From the NCBI RefSeq assembly GCF_002846335.1, contig NZ_PJMQ01000001.1:3100001-3164000 (forward strand): a DNA stretch of 64,000 bases, in the 5' to 3' direction. The stretch's first letter is position 1. The number at the start of each line of letters is the position of its first letter. A model generated the notes under the pieces. That model worked only from the letters and a program-made list of their open reading frames with translations. It was not told the origin of the DNA and did no database searches. Of the stretch, positions 18,478-27,397 are shown in pieces. A program made the translations under genes and the position numbers. Source of the DNA: Janthinobacterium sp. 61 (GTDB lineage Bacteria > Pseudomonadota > Gammaproteobacteria > Burkholderiales > Burkholderiaceae_D).

Positions 18478-19056
18478 TCACGACGCCAAACCCGGAAACA
18501 GCAGCGACAAGCACAGCAATAAACCATTGCTGCAAGCATGCGCCGTGGCGGCCGCCACATACGCGGGCGCCAGGCCCATGCTGCGCGCCGTCAGGTAGCT
18601 GGCTGCGAACGTGCATCCGCCAATAAAGGTGATGGCAGCGTGCAAGATCCCGGCACCGTTCACGACATGGAGCAGGGAAAAAAGTGCCGCGCTGGCCAGC
18701 AGGCTGACCGCAGTGCGCACCTTGTAACGGCGTAATATCTCCAGCGGCAGCCACTGCCCGATGAGCGTCTCGAACAACGGCGCCCAAACGACGGCTATCC
18801 AGAGTATCGTCGCCGTGCTGGCGTCTTTCAGGGATGCCGCAGCGGTACCACCCAGTTGCTGCGAGGTGAACAGGGCCACGGCAGCCAGCGCCAACGGTAC
18901 GAAGATGAGAAAGTTGATGGCGCCCACGGTCACCCCCAACATCAACGCGCCCCGCATGGGGTGCGCTGCCATGCGCACCCGCAAGGCGGCCAGGCTGGCA
19001 GCCAACTGCGGCAGCGGAAAATTCCTCGCTTTCAGCATCCGTGCATGTCTCCTCAT
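18478..19056 (-). CDS. CPBP-family membrane protein (putative intramembrane protease-like)
   Basis: 192 residues with about five hydrophobic helices. The three CPBP/Abi motif regions are visible: APLFETLIGQW in place of EExxxR, LFSLLHVVNG for the second His motif, and TAHACSNG for the HxxxN-like third. The second Glu and the Arg of motif 1 are replaced by Thr and Gln, so catalytic activity is doubtful; FET-type variants of this family are known. An ATG at 19038 preceded by AGGAGA is an alternative start. It stands between flgN and unrelated genes, with no link to motility. Confidence 0.7.
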   Translation of the reverse strand: MRRHARMLKARNFPLPQLAASLAALRVRMAAHPMRGALMLGVTVGAINFLIFVPLALAAVALFTSQQLGGTAAASLKDASTATILWIAVVWAPLFETLIGQWLPLEILRRYKVRTAVSLLASAALFSLLHVVNGAGILHAAITFIGGCTFAASYLTARSMGLAPAYVAAATAHACSNGLLLCLSLLFPGLAS

Positions 19057-19154
19057 GGCGCATCCGCCCCTCAGGCAGGCGTGCGGCCATCATAGCGCGG
19101 CGGCATGGCGTCAAACAATGCTAATTATTGCAAAACATGCATGCTCTCCACACC

Positions 19155-20012
19155 TCAGCCATGCGCGGCACGCCCCGTATGCTGGCGAAATTTCGCCGCG
19201 ATGGCTTGTCCCTTCGCTGCGGCGGCGGCCTGCTGCGCCGGCGTCAGCTCGTTTTGCAGCCAGTGCCAGTATTCATCCTGATACGGATTGGTGGTGCCGG
19301 GCGCCAGGATGTCGTCGTACACCATGCGCAGGGCCAGCAGGTAGCCATACGCTTGCGGGGCATCCTTCTGCACCACCTCGCCATCGCGCAGGTAGGCCAT
19401 CATCAGGGTAGCCACGCTGGAGAGTTCACCTTCATCCGCCTGCGCCGTCAGCTGGGCAATGGCTTGCCGCTTCCATGCCTGCACCAGCGGATCGTCGGGA
19501 CGGTTGCGCAGCGCGCTGCGGTCGCCGAACGGCCCTTCCGACAGGAACAGGGTGGCAGCGCCCGGCACGCCCGCCTTGGCGGCGGTCGCCAGGTAGACCA
19601 GGCGGTCCTCGCGCTGGCGTTGCGTCAGCCCCCCGCACAGCTGCTGCTGGGCGGCTTTTTCTTCCGCCGTCATCTCGCGTCCCAGCTCGAATTCCAGCCC
19701 CGGCAAGCGGCTTTCGCGCTGGAAAACAATGCAGTCGTCGATCAGGTTGAAGGCCGCATACGCGTCTTCCGCCCTGCCGCTGGCAGCCAGGCGTTCGAGC
19801 CGCTGCGCCAGGGACACGACAACGGGCGCGGCATCGGCGACGGGGCTGGCATCGATATTCAAATACGATGCCAGGCTGCGCCCCGGTGGTGCGCTGGCAG
19901 CAGCGATGGCCACAGATTGCGGCGCGCCGCCGTCGGGCGCGGGCCAGTACACGTGCGCCAGCACTGCCGCGATGGCAGCGGCAGTGGCGATGCCGGTCAG
20001 TTTGCTAATCAT
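19155..20012 (-). CDS. Hypothetical secreted or membrane-anchored protein
   Basis: 285 residues, not recognised. The N-terminus (residues 4-22) is a single hydrophobic helix fitting a signal peptide or anchor. The remainder is helical and contains a Sel1-like stretch (SVATLMMAYLRDGEVVQKDA, then QAYGYLLALRMVYDD), so a weak TPR/Sel1-type fold is possible. Codon use matches the neighbours. It is 75 bases downstream of yciH on the same strand. A periplasmic location is inferred from the N-terminus alone. Confidence 0.65.
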   Translation of the reverse strand: MISKLTGIATAAAIAAVLAHVYWPAPDGGAPQSVAIAAASAPPGRSLASYLNIDASPVADAAPVVVSLAQRLERLAASGRAEDAYAAFNLIDDCIVFQRESRLPGLEFELGREMTAEEKAAQQQLCGGLTQRQREDRLVYLATAAKAGVPGAATLFLSEGPFGDRSALRNRPDDPLVQAWKRQAIAQLTAQADEGELSSVATLMMAYLRDGEVVQKDAPQAYGYLLALRMVYDDILAPGTTNPYQDEYWHWLQNELTPAQQAAAAAKGQAIAAKFRQHTGRAAHG

Positions 20013-20087
20013 GATGAGGTGGCGCGCGTGGATGGGAAACGCACGTTACCACAGGCGCGCTGCGGCGGGCCGCACGCCTCCACACTC

Positions 20088-20450
20088 TCAGCCGCCGGCC
20101 TTTTTCGCCTGGTGGCCCAGCTTGGCCAGCGCGGCCATCACCGTCTCGACATGGTCGCCCTGCACTTCGATCACTCCATCCTTGACGGTGCCGCCCGAGC
20201 CGCACTGCGTGCGCAACTGCTTGCCCAGCAGCGCCAGGGCGATGGCGTCCAGCGCCAAGCCTTTCACCACGGTGACGCTCTTGCCGCCACGGCCCTTGGT
20301 CTGGCGCGACACGCGCACCACGCCATCGCCCGCAGGCGCCGCCTTGGCCTGCGCCTTGCACGCGCATTGCGCCAGCGGCTGGCGGCAGGCAGGGCACATG
20401 CGGCCCGTTTCGGTGGAATACACTAGACCGCCCAGGGAGCTGCTTTTCAT
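20088..20450 (-). CDS. yciH: SUI1-domain translation factor, YciH family
   Basis: 120 residues. The N-terminal zinc-ribbon-like part has paired cysteines (MCPACRQPLAQCACKAQA). The C-terminal SUI1/eIF1-like domain begins VVRVSRQTKGRGGKSVTVVK and contains CGSGGTVKDGVIEVQGDH, the most conserved SUI1 stretch. E. coli YciH binds the 30S subunit and influences initiation fidelity; the physiological role in bacteria is not settled. It is downstream of the motCD genes by only 50 bases but functionally unrelated. Confidence 0.9.
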   Translation of the reverse strand: MKSSSLGGLVYSTETGRMCPACRQPLAQCACKAQAKAAPAGDGVVRVSRQTKGRGGKSVTVVKGLALDAIALALLGKQLRTQCGSGGTVKDGVIEVQGDHVETVMAALAKLGHQAKKAGG

Positions 20451-20500
20451 GATGGATAGCTAAAAAGGAAGAAGGCAGCGATTGTACCAAGCGGCGAGGG

Positions 20501-21292
20501 TCAGTTGGCCGGCGCCGGCGCAGGTGCGACGGGCGACGTCGGCACTTCCGTCACCGTCTCGGGGATGCCCGACAAAATCGTCACGGCGACCCTGCGGTTG
20601 CGCGCGCGCCCTTCCGGCGTGGCATTCGGCGCCACGGGGATATTGTCGGCATGTCCCACGGCCGTCAGGCGCGACGCCTGCATGCCGCTGGCGATGAACA
20701 GGCGCACCACGGCGCTGGCGCGCGCGGCCGACAATTCCCAGTTCGAGGCAAAGGTCGAATTGCTGATGGGCTGCACATCCGTATGCCCTTCCACCTGCAC
20801 GTCGTGCGTGTCATCCTTGAGCAGCACGGCCACGGCGCGCAAGGCCTGGTCCGACTCGGCCGTCAGCCCTGCGGCGCCCGGGTCGAACAGCACACTGGCA
20901 TTGATTTCCACGCTCACGCCGCGGCTCGTCTGCGTGACCCTGACCTTGCCTTCCTTGACCAGCGGCGCCAGGGTGGACGTGAGATCCTGCGCCAGGCGCG
21001 TCATGTGTTCGCGCTCGCGGCGGAGGGCTTCAGTGCGGCGTTTCAGGGCGGGATTCGGCAGCGCAATGGCTTGCGGTGCTTCCATGATGATGGGCGGCGC
21101 ACCCTTTTCCAGGCTGAAAGCCTGGCCGATGGCATTCTGGAAGACGCGGTATTTACCTTCGTTGACTTGCGAAATCGCATACATGACGACGAAAAAGGCG
21201 AACAACAAAGTGATGAAGTCGGCGTACGAGATCAGCCAGCGGTCCTGGTTGTCCGGTTCCTCGTCATACTTCCTGCGCGCGCGCCGCATCAT
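20501..21292 (-). CDS. motD: Flagellar stator protein MotD (MotB-like)
   Basis: 263 residues. One membrane helix near the N-terminus carries the stator Asp (WLISYADFITLLFAFFVVMY). A linker and then an OmpA-like peptidoglycan-binding domain follow (QVEGHTDVQPISNS, NWELSAARASAVV, and GRARNRRVAVTIL). With MotC it forms the second type of stator known from Pseudomonas, used for swarming and high load. The N-terminus lies two bases from the end of motC. The last 25 residues are a Pro/Ala-rich tail. No motAB pair is present in this window. Confidence 0.92.
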   Translation of the reverse strand: MMRRARRKYDEEPDNQDRWLISYADFITLLFAFFVVMYAISQVNEGKYRVFQNAIGQAFSLEKGAPPIIMEAPQAIALPNPALKRRTEALRREREHMTRLAQDLTSTLAPLVKEGKVRVTQTSRGVSVEINASVLFDPGAAGLTAESDQALRAVAVLLKDDTHDVQVEGHTDVQPISNSTFASNWELSAARASAVVRLFIASGMQASRLTAVGHADNIPVAPNATPEGRARNRRVAVTILSGIPETVTEVPTSPVAPAPAPAN

Positions 21293-21294
21293 GG

Positions 21295-22041
21295 TCAGTG
21301 CTCGTGCAGCAGGCTGGCCACGCGCTCTTCGATGATGCGCGTGTGGTCGCCCGTGGCGATGTCGTACAGCACGGCGGCCGTGATTTCATATTGCAGCACC
21401 CGGCGCGAGACGATGGCCTTGAGTTTATTGGCCACCGGCAAGAACAGCAGATTGGCCAGGCCCACACCGTAGATGGTCGATACAAACGCCACGGCGATGC
21501 CGCTGCCCAATTTACTCGGGTCGGTGAGGTTTTCCATGACATGGATCAAGCCCAGCACGGCGCCCAGAATACCGATGGTGGGCGAATAGCCGGCCGCCGA
21601 CTCCCACACCTTGACGGCCTGGCGCTCGGCCATTTCGTAGGCAGAGATCTCCACGTCGAGCAACTGGCGCAGCTTGTCGGGGGCGATGCCGTCGACGATC
21701 ATGCGCAAACCCTTGGCGTTGAAACGGTCGGCCGTGTTTTCCATCAGGCGTTCGAGCGCCAGCGTGCCATCGCGGCGCGCCGTCAAGCTCCATTGCCCGA
21801 TGTCGCGCGCCAGCGCGGCGCGCGTATCGGCCGGCGGCAAAAACACCCAGCGCAGCATTTCCAGGCCGCGCACGAAAGTACGCAGCCGCGTTTGCAGCAG
21901 CACGGCGCCGAAGGTGCCGACGATGACGATGGCAAAGGCGGCCGGCTGCAGCAGGGAGGCCATCTTGCCGCCTTCCAGTGCCTGGCCGACCAGAAGGCCC
22001 GCCAGCGCCAGCGCCAGCCCGATTACGCTGGACCAGTCCAC
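21295..22041 (-). CDS. motC: Flagellar stator protein MotC (MotA-like)
   Basis: 248 residues from a GTG at 22041, preceded by GGGAG; the frame is open further upstream but overlaps fliA. Four membrane helices are visible: two near the N-terminus (SSVIGLALALAGLLVGQALE, AAFAIVIVGTFGAVLL) and two later (YSPTIGILGAVLGLIHVMEN and IAVAFVSTIYGVGLANLLFL), which is the MotA/TolQ/ExbB proton-channel fold. The cytoplasmic loop between helices 2 and 3 is charged, for torque contact with FliG. It is downstream of fliA and overlaps its end by 19 bases. Confidence 0.92.
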   Translation of the reverse strand: MDWSSVIGLALALAGLLVGQALEGGKMASLLQPAAFAIVIVGTFGAVLLQTRLRTFVRGLEMLRWVFLPPADTRAALARDIGQWSLTARRDGTLALERLMENTADRFNAKGLRMIVDGIAPDKLRQLLDVEISAYEMAERQAVKVWESAAGYSPTIGILGAVLGLIHVMENLTDPSKLGSGIAVAFVSTIYGVGLANLLFLPVANKLKAIVSRRVLQYEITAAVLYDIATGDHTRIIEERVASLLHEH

Positions 22042-22754
22042 GCCAGCTCCCTCAAGGTTGCCCGCAGGCGTGCGACGGCCTGGGTATGCAGCTGCGAGAC
22101 ACGCGATTCGGACACGCCCATCACCGCGCCGATCTCCTTCAGGTTCAGCTCTTCTTCGTAGTACAGGCCCATGAGCATTTTCTCGCGTGGCGGCAGCGCG
22201 TCGATGGCATCGATCACGGATTGCCGGAAATCGGTATCGAGCAGGGACCGCAAGGGGTCGCTGTCCTCGTCCACGCAATGGCGGTCGAGAAAGCTGTCAT
22301 TGCCGTCCGGGTCATGAAAGTCTTCGTAGTACAGCAACTGGTGGCCGCCGCCGTCGCCCAGCATTTCCTGGTAATCGACGAGCGACATTTTCAGCAATTT
22401 CGCCACTTCCGATTCCGTCGGCGGGTGTCCCAGGCGCTGCTGCAGGATGCTCATCGCCTCTTCGATCTTGCGCATGTTCTGGCGCATGCTGCGCGGCAAC
22501 CAGTCGCTGGTGCGCAATTCGTCGAGCATGGCGCCGCGGATGCGCAGCACGGCATATGTCTCGAACTGCGCGCCATGCGTCTCTTCATAGCGGCTGATGG
22601 CGTCGAGCAGGCCGATCATGCCGGCCTGGATCAGGTCATCGACCTCGACCGAAGGCGGCAATTTCGCCTTCATATGGTGCGCCAGACGCTTCACCAGCGG
22701 AATGTGCTCCGTCAGCAAATAGTCCTTGTTCGATTTCCCTTTGACCGTGTACAT
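22023..22754 (-). CDS. fliA: Flagellar sigma factor FliA (sigma-28)
   Basis: 243 residues. Region 2 is clear (LPPSVEVDDLIQAGMIGLLD, then YEETHGAQFETYAVLRIRGA), region 3 follows (DELRTSDWLPRSMRQNMRKI), and region 4 ends with ELNLKEIGAVMGVSESRVSQ as the helix-turn-helix that reads the -35 element. FliA transcribes late genes such as flgMN in this window, and FlgM inhibits it. It lies 44 bases after flhG, in the usual flhF-flhG-fliA order. Confidence 0.97.
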   Translation of the reverse strand: MYTVKGKSNKDYLLTEHIPLVKRLAHHMKAKLPPSVEVDDLIQAGMIGLLDAISRYEETHGAQFETYAVLRIRGAMLDELRTSDWLPRSMRQNMRKIEEAMSILQQRLGHPPTESEVAKLLKMSLVDYQEMLGDGGGHQLLYYEDFHDPDGNDSFLDRHCVDEDSDPLRSLLDTDFRQSVIDAIDALPPREKMLMGLYYEEELNLKEIGAVMGVSESRVSQLHTQAVARLRATLRELAWTGPA

Positions 22755-22798
22755 AGGCTGCTTATTGTTTTAACTGCTATCGTGTGCTGATGATGGAT

Positions 22799-23662
22799 TC
22801 AGACGCTGAACTGGTGCGGGCTCCCCGTCTGGTACAAGGTGCCACCGAGCACCGGCGCCGCCGAACGGGCCAGCCGCTCGGCCAGTCCGCGAAACGCCAC
22901 CGAAGCTCCCGCCAGCGGAAAGGCATCGACCACGCTGCGGCCCAGACGCGCCGCGCGGTGCAGATACTCATCGGCAGGCACCGACCCCATCGAGGTCAGT
23001 TTCACGGCCAGGTAACGGCTCGCCGCCTGCGCCATATTATCGTATACCACTTTTGCCTCGGATTCGGAAGCGCCGGTGACCAGAATGCCAAACGGACGGC
23101 GTCCCAGTTCCTGGCTCAGGCGCTTGATCAGGCAGTATGCCGCCTTGATCGAAGTGGCGCTGGTCGACACTTGCACCACGATATCGGACGAGGCCATCAG
23201 CGGCACGGGAAAGCAATCGCCCTCGTCGGCCATGACGCCGTCGACCAGCACGATGCCGCTCTGGCGCGCCATCACCTCGAAGGTCTTGCCCAGGCGGCGC
23301 AGTTCTTCCTCGCCCGCATAGTCCATGCTGTCCATCAGGTGGTTGCGCGCACCCAGGCTGGCTACGCCGAAGCCTTGCGGCACCTGGTGGATGACCTGGT
23401 TCAAGGCGCACTGCTGGCGCGCCACGTCGCGCAGGCTGGCGCCGTGCGCCAGTCCCAGGCGCGCAGCGACGCCATCGCTGCCGCCGCTGGCGTCGAGCAG
23501 CAGCACGTCATTGCCGCCGTAGACCAGCGAGGCGCCCAGGTTGACCAGCATGGCACCCTTGTCGTCCTGCGGCGTGGCAGAGAGAAAAGTCATCACCCGC
23601 GGCTGCGGGCCGGCCAGCATGCGACGCAAGCCTTCGGCCTGGTCGAAATCAAAATTAGCCAA
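22799..23662 (-). CDS. flhG: Flagellar number regulator FlhG (MinD-like, degenerate P-loop)
   Basis: About 287 residues from a TTG at 23662 that overlaps the flhF stop and yields ANFDFDQAEGLRRMLAGPQP, the conserved FlhG N-terminus; an ATG at 23683 is the alternative. The MinD/ParA-like fold is recognisable: DVLLLDASGGSDGVAARLGL for the switch/Walker A-prime region and SGIVLVDGVMADEGD. The deviant Walker A motif KGGxGKT is absent; the corresponding loop reads SATPQDDKGAMLVNLG. FlhG normally limits flagellar number and antagonises FlhF. With this loop, classic ATP binding is in doubt. Confidence 0.85.
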   Translation of the reverse strand: MANFDFDQAEGLRRMLAGPQPRVMTFLSATPQDDKGAMLVNLGASLVYGGNDVLLLDASGGSDGVAARLGLAHGASLRDVARQQCALNQVIHQVPQGFGVASLGARNHLMDSMDYAGEEELRRLGKTFEVMARQSGIVLVDGVMADEGDCFPVPLMASSDIVVQVSTSATSIKAAYCLIKRLSQELGRRPFGILVTGASESEAKVVYDNMAQAASRYLAVKLTSMGSVPADEYLHRAARLGRSVVDAFPLAGASVAFRGLAERLARSAAPVLGGTLYQTGSPHQFSV

Positions 23663-24983
23663 GGCGCACCCCGCGCGCTTCATTGTTGCGGGCAGCTGCC
23701 TGCGCCATCAGCAGCGGCAGTTCGGCATCGGAAAACTGCGTCGCCGCCGCATCGCGCTTGAGCTTGAAGGCGCGGTCGATCAGATAGCCGCGGTCGGCCA
23801 GGTACAGGTCTTCCGGCACGCGCTGGCCGTTCGACACATAAAACAGGTTCAGTTTCTGGCGGATCACCACGTCGAGCACATTGCCGATCGAGGCCGCTTC
23901 ATCGAGCTTGGTCATGATGCAGCCTGCCAGGCCGCTGCCCTGGTAGGCACGCACCACCTCGTTCAACGTTTCCTGCGTCGCGGTGGAGTTCAGGCACAGC
24001 AAACGTTTTACGTCGGCGCCGGCGCCCGACAGCATGGCCACTTGTTCCGTGACCATCTGGTCGCGCTGGCTCACGCCCACCGTATCGATCAGCACCGTGT
24101 GCTTGTTCTTCAATTCCTTCAGGGCGATGCGCAAGTCCGCTTCATCCTTCACCGAATGCACCATCACGCCGAGGATCTTGCCGTAGATGCGCAGCTGTTC
24201 GTGCGCGCCGATACGGTAGGCATCCGTGGTGATCAGGGCCAGCTTTTCCGGGCCGTGGCGCATAACGCAGCGGGCCGCCAGCTTGGCCGTGCTGGTGGTC
24301 TTGCCGACACCGGTCGGGCCTACCAGGGCAAACACGCCGCCCTGCTCCAGCATGGCGTCTTCATTGGCCACCGTATTCAGGTTACGGCTCAGGACGGTCT
24401 TGATCCAGCGCATGCTTTGCGCGCCATCGAGGCCGGCGGGCAGCTTGTCGATCAGGTAGCGCGCCAGGCTGGCCGAAAAACCTGCTGCCAGCATTTCGCG
24501 CAGCACCACGGCTTTTTGCGGCTCGCGCTGCTGCGTCGAGCCCCATGAGATTTCCGCCAGCTGGGTTTCCATCATGCCGCGCATGGCGCGGATTTCATTC
24601 ATCATGCCGCTCATCTCGGCGGCGGCGTTCTCTTTGACGTGCGCCAGCGCGCTGGCCATCATCTGCTGCATGCGGGCCATGTCCACTGGCTCGCCGGCTG
24701 CCTGGCGCGGCGCGGCAGGACGCGGCGCAGCCGGGCGCTGGGCCGGGGCGGCCGGACGCTGCGGCGTGGCGAACTGGGTCTGCAACTGGGGACGGGGCTG
24801 GGACATTTCGGACGCGGCCGGCGGCGAGGCCAGCGAAGCGGCATCGTCATTGGCCAGCGCGAGGATTTCCACCACGCCATCGGCCTGGCGGTTCGACAAG
24901 ATCACGGCATCGGGGCCCAGCGCTTCGCGCACCTTGCGCAGCGCATCGCGCGACGAGGCGCCCGTAAATTTCTTCACATTCAT
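23655..24983 (-). CDS. flhF: SRP-type GTPase FlhF
   Basis: 442 residues from the ATG at 24983, preceded by GGGAGG; the open frame extends 39 codons further but without a ribosome binding site. It begins MNVKKFTGASSRDALRKVRE, the FlhF N-terminal B domain, followed by an Ala/Pro/Arg-rich linker (about 70-130). The NG domain has the P-loop ALVGPTGVGKTTSTAKLAAR, the switch DTVGVSQRD and the specificity motif TKLDEAASIG. FlhF recruits the flagellar base to the right cell site. It overlaps flhG; flhA lies 317 bases upstream across a repeat. Confidence 0.95.
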   Translation of the reverse strand: MNVKKFTGASSRDALRKVREALGPDAVILSNRQADGVVEILALANDDAASLASPPAASEMSQPRPQLQTQFATPQRPAAPAQRPAAPRPAAPRQAAGEPVDMARMQQMMASALAHVKENAAAEMSGMMNEIRAMRGMMETQLAEISWGSTQQREPQKAVVLREMLAAGFSASLARYLIDKLPAGLDGAQSMRWIKTVLSRNLNTVANEDAMLEQGGVFALVGPTGVGKTTSTAKLAARCVMRHGPEKLALITTDAYRIGAHEQLRIYGKILGVMVHSVKDEADLRIALKELKNKHTVLIDTVGVSQRDQMVTEQVAMLSGAGADVKRLLCLNSTATQETLNEVVRAYQGSGLAGCIMTKLDEAASIGNVLDVVIRQKLNLFYVSNGQRVPEDLYLADRGYLIDRAFKLKRDAAATQFSDAELPLLMAQAAARNNEARGVRLG

Positions 24984-25300
24984 GACCGGCCTCCCAGGGC
25001 GGGGGTGGCGCAAAATTGGCTGAACTGTGTGACCATCATGGACTCCTGTTGCTTGAGTGCTGTCTTCCACATGGACACAGATCACCCGGACAGTTTCCAT
25101 TATTAGCGATGCTTGGAGGAAATGATCGAAGGAACAGGACGGGAAAGTACCCGTTATTCAGTTTGCCAGCAGGAAATTGATGAAAAAATAAGCAAAAAGA
25201 GGCAAAGGGGCCGTCGCCTGGGGTCAGACCCCCAACACCGCCGACATCAAGGTCATCGGCAACGTGTATGAGGGTCTGACCCCGGTACTGCCTGTGCCAA
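24984..25300. other. 317-base gap between flhA and flhF, with a hairpin repeat
   Basis: No gene was found. The sequence holds the flhF ribosome binding site at its left edge, an A-rich stretch near 25180-25210, and the inverted repeat at 25220-25283. It breaks the otherwise tight flhB-flhA / flhF-flhG-fliA-motCD run, so a promoter for flhF may sit here, although no clear -35/-10 pair stands out. Confidence 0.6.
25220..25283. repeat. Inverted repeat, GGGGTCAGACCCC type, between flhF and flhA
   Basis: GGGGTCAGACCCCC at 25220-25233 is matched by the inverted copy GGGTCTGACCCC at 25272-25283. Between them ACAC-GCCGA and TCGGC-x-x-CGTGT can extend the pairing. The ends match the repeat at 13441-13510, which points to a dispersed REP-like element. 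Confidence 0.7.
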
Positions 25301-27397
25301 CTATTGCGCGCCCACCAGGCTGGTGACGCGGATGGTCTTGGTTTCCGGCACTTCCGCATGCGACAGCACTTTCAGCTGCGGCAGGGCGCGGCGCAGGAAG
25401 CGCGACAGCAGTGCGCGCAGCGGCGCCGGCACCAGCAGCACGGGCGTCAGGCCCAGCGCTTCCTGCTGCTGCGCGGCCAGGCCCGCCTGGTGGGCGATGG
25501 TATCGGCCAGGCCCGGCTCGATGCCGGCGCCATCGCCGCCATTGCCCATGGCTTGCATCAGCAGACGCTCCAGGCGGCTGTCGAGGGTCATCACGGACAG
25601 TTCGGCGGCGCCGGGGAACAGTTGCTGCACGATGGCGCGGCCCAGGGACACGCGCACCAGCGCCGTCAGATCGTTCGGGTCTTGCGTATTGACCGTATGC
25701 TCGGCCAGGGTTTCGATGATGGTGCGCATGTCGCGGATGTGCACGCCCTCGGCCAGCAGGTTCTGCAGCACTTTTTGCAGGGTCGACAGCGACAGCATCT
25801 TCGGCACCAGGTCTTCCACCAGGCGCGGCGCATCCTTGCCCAGGTGATCGAGCAGCGATTGCACTTCGGCACGGCCCAGCAGCTCGGACGCGTGCGAGGT
25901 GATCAGGTGATTCAAGTGCGTGGCCACCACGGTGCCCGCATCGACGACCGTGTAGCCCATCGATTGTGCCTGGTCGCGCAAGCTGGCGTCGATCCAGGTG
26001 GCGGGCAAGCCGAACGCGGGGTCGCTGGTGGCCAGGCCCGGCAAGCTGCCGCTGGCCATGCCGGGATTGATCGCCAGGAACTGACCATTGAACGCCTCGC
26101 CCACGCCCACTTCCACGCCCTTGAGGGTGATGCGGTAGGCGGACGGCTTCAATTCCAGGTTGTCGCGGATATGCACGGGCGGCGCCAGAAAGCCCACTTC
26201 CTGGGCAAATTTCTTGCGAATGCCTTTGATGCGCTTGAGCAATTCTCCACCCTGCGTCTTGTCGACCAGGGGAATCAAGCGGTAGCCCACTTCCAGGCCC
26301 AGGGTATCGACTGGCATGATGTCTTGCCAGCTTGCCTCTTCCTGCTCGGGCGCCACGGTCGCTTGCGGCACTTCGGCCGGCTTCTCGGCCGCCGCTTTTT
26401 CCTGCGTGCGTTTCTTGCTGATCAAATAGGCGGAGCCGGCCAGCGCGGAAGCCAGCAGGATGAAGACCATGTTCGGCATGCCGGGAATCAAGCCCATGCC
26501 GCCGATGATGCCGGCGGTAATATATAGCACTTGCGGTTTCGCAAACAATTGGCCCACCAACTGGGTGCCGATGTCCTGGTCGCTGGCCACGCGCGAGACG
26601 ACGATACCGGCTGCCGTGGAAATGATCAGCGAAGGAATCTGTGCCACCAGGCCGTCACCGATGGCCAGCAGGGTGTAATTCTTGAGCGCATCGGCAAAGC
26701 CCATGTCGTGCTGCAGCAAGCCCACCAGCAGGCCGCCAACGATATTGATGACGGTGACCATGATGCCGGCGATGGCGTCGCCGCGCACGTATTTGCTGGC
26801 ACCGTCCATGGCGCCATAGAATTCCGCTTCCTGCGCCACTTCCGTGCGGCGGCGGCGCGCTTCGTCTTCGCCGATCAGGCCAGCGTTCAGGTCGGCATCG
26901 ATGGCCATCTGTTTACCGGGCATGGCGTCCAGCGCGAAGCGGGCACCCACCTCGGCGATACGGCCCGCACCCTTGGTCACCACGGTAAAGTTGATGATGG
27001 TCAAAATGATGAACACCACGATACCGACCGTATAGTTGCCACCGATCAGGAAGTGGCCGAACGCTTCAATCACTTTACCGGCCGCGTCGGCGCCCGTATG
27101 GCCTTCTGTCAGCACCACGCGCGTGGACGCCACGTTCAGCGACAGGCGCAGCATGGTCGACACCAGCAGGATGGTCGGGAACGCCATGAAGTCGAGCGGT
27201 TTGACCGTGTACAGCGCCGTCAGCAGGACGATGATGGACAGCGCGATATTGAAACTGAAGAAAATGTCGAGGATGAAGGCCGGCAGCGGCAGCACCATCA
27301 TCGCCAGCAGCATGATAATGATGACCGGCGCGGCGATGCCCTTGCTGGCGTTGCTGCTCATACCGCTGAGCCAAGCTGGCAATCTCAGGCCGTTCAT
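25301..27397 (-). CDS. flhA: Flagellar export apparatus protein FlhA
   Basis: 698 residues, normal length. The N-terminal half has about eight membrane helices (for example VIIIMLLAMMVLPLPAFILD and LNAGLIGEDEARRRRTEVAQ, the conserved FHIPEP loop region with GAMDGASKYVRGDAIAGI). The cytoplasmic half (about 350-698) is the nonameric ring domain that receives chaperone-substrate complexes. It is translated with flhB through a 4-base overlap (ATGA) and is followed by the 317-base gap before flhF. Confidence 0.97.
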   Translation of the reverse strand: MNGLRLPAWLSGMSSNASKGIAAPVIIIMLLAMMVLPLPAFILDIFFSFNIALSIIVLLTALYTVKPLDFMAFPTILLVSTMLRLSLNVASTRVVLTEGHTGADAAGKVIEAFGHFLIGGNYTVGIVVFIILTIINFTVVTKGAGRIAEVGARFALDAMPGKQMAIDADLNAGLIGEDEARRRRTEVAQEAEFYGAMDGASKYVRGDAIAGIMVTVINIVGGLLVGLLQHDMGFADALKNYTLLAIGDGLVAQIPSLIISTAAGIVVSRVASDQDIGTQLVGQLFAKPQVLYITAGIIGGMGLIPGMPNMVFILLASALAGSAYLISKKRTQEKAAAEKPAEVPQATVAPEQEEASWQDIMPVDTLGLEVGYRLIPLVDKTQGGELLKRIKGIRKKFAQEVGFLAPPVHIRDNLELKPSAYRITLKGVEVGVGEAFNGQFLAINPGMASGSLPGLATSDPAFGLPATWIDASLRDQAQSMGYTVVDAGTVVATHLNHLITSHASELLGRAEVQSLLDHLGKDAPRLVEDLVPKMLSLSTLQKVLQNLLAEGVHIRDMRTIIETLAEHTVNTQDPNDLTALVRVSLGRAIVQQLFPGAAELSVMTLDSRLERLLMQAMGNGGDGAGIEPGLADTIAHQAGLAAQQQEALGLTPVLLVPAPLRALLSRFLRRALPQLKVLSHAEVPETKTIRVTSLVGAQ

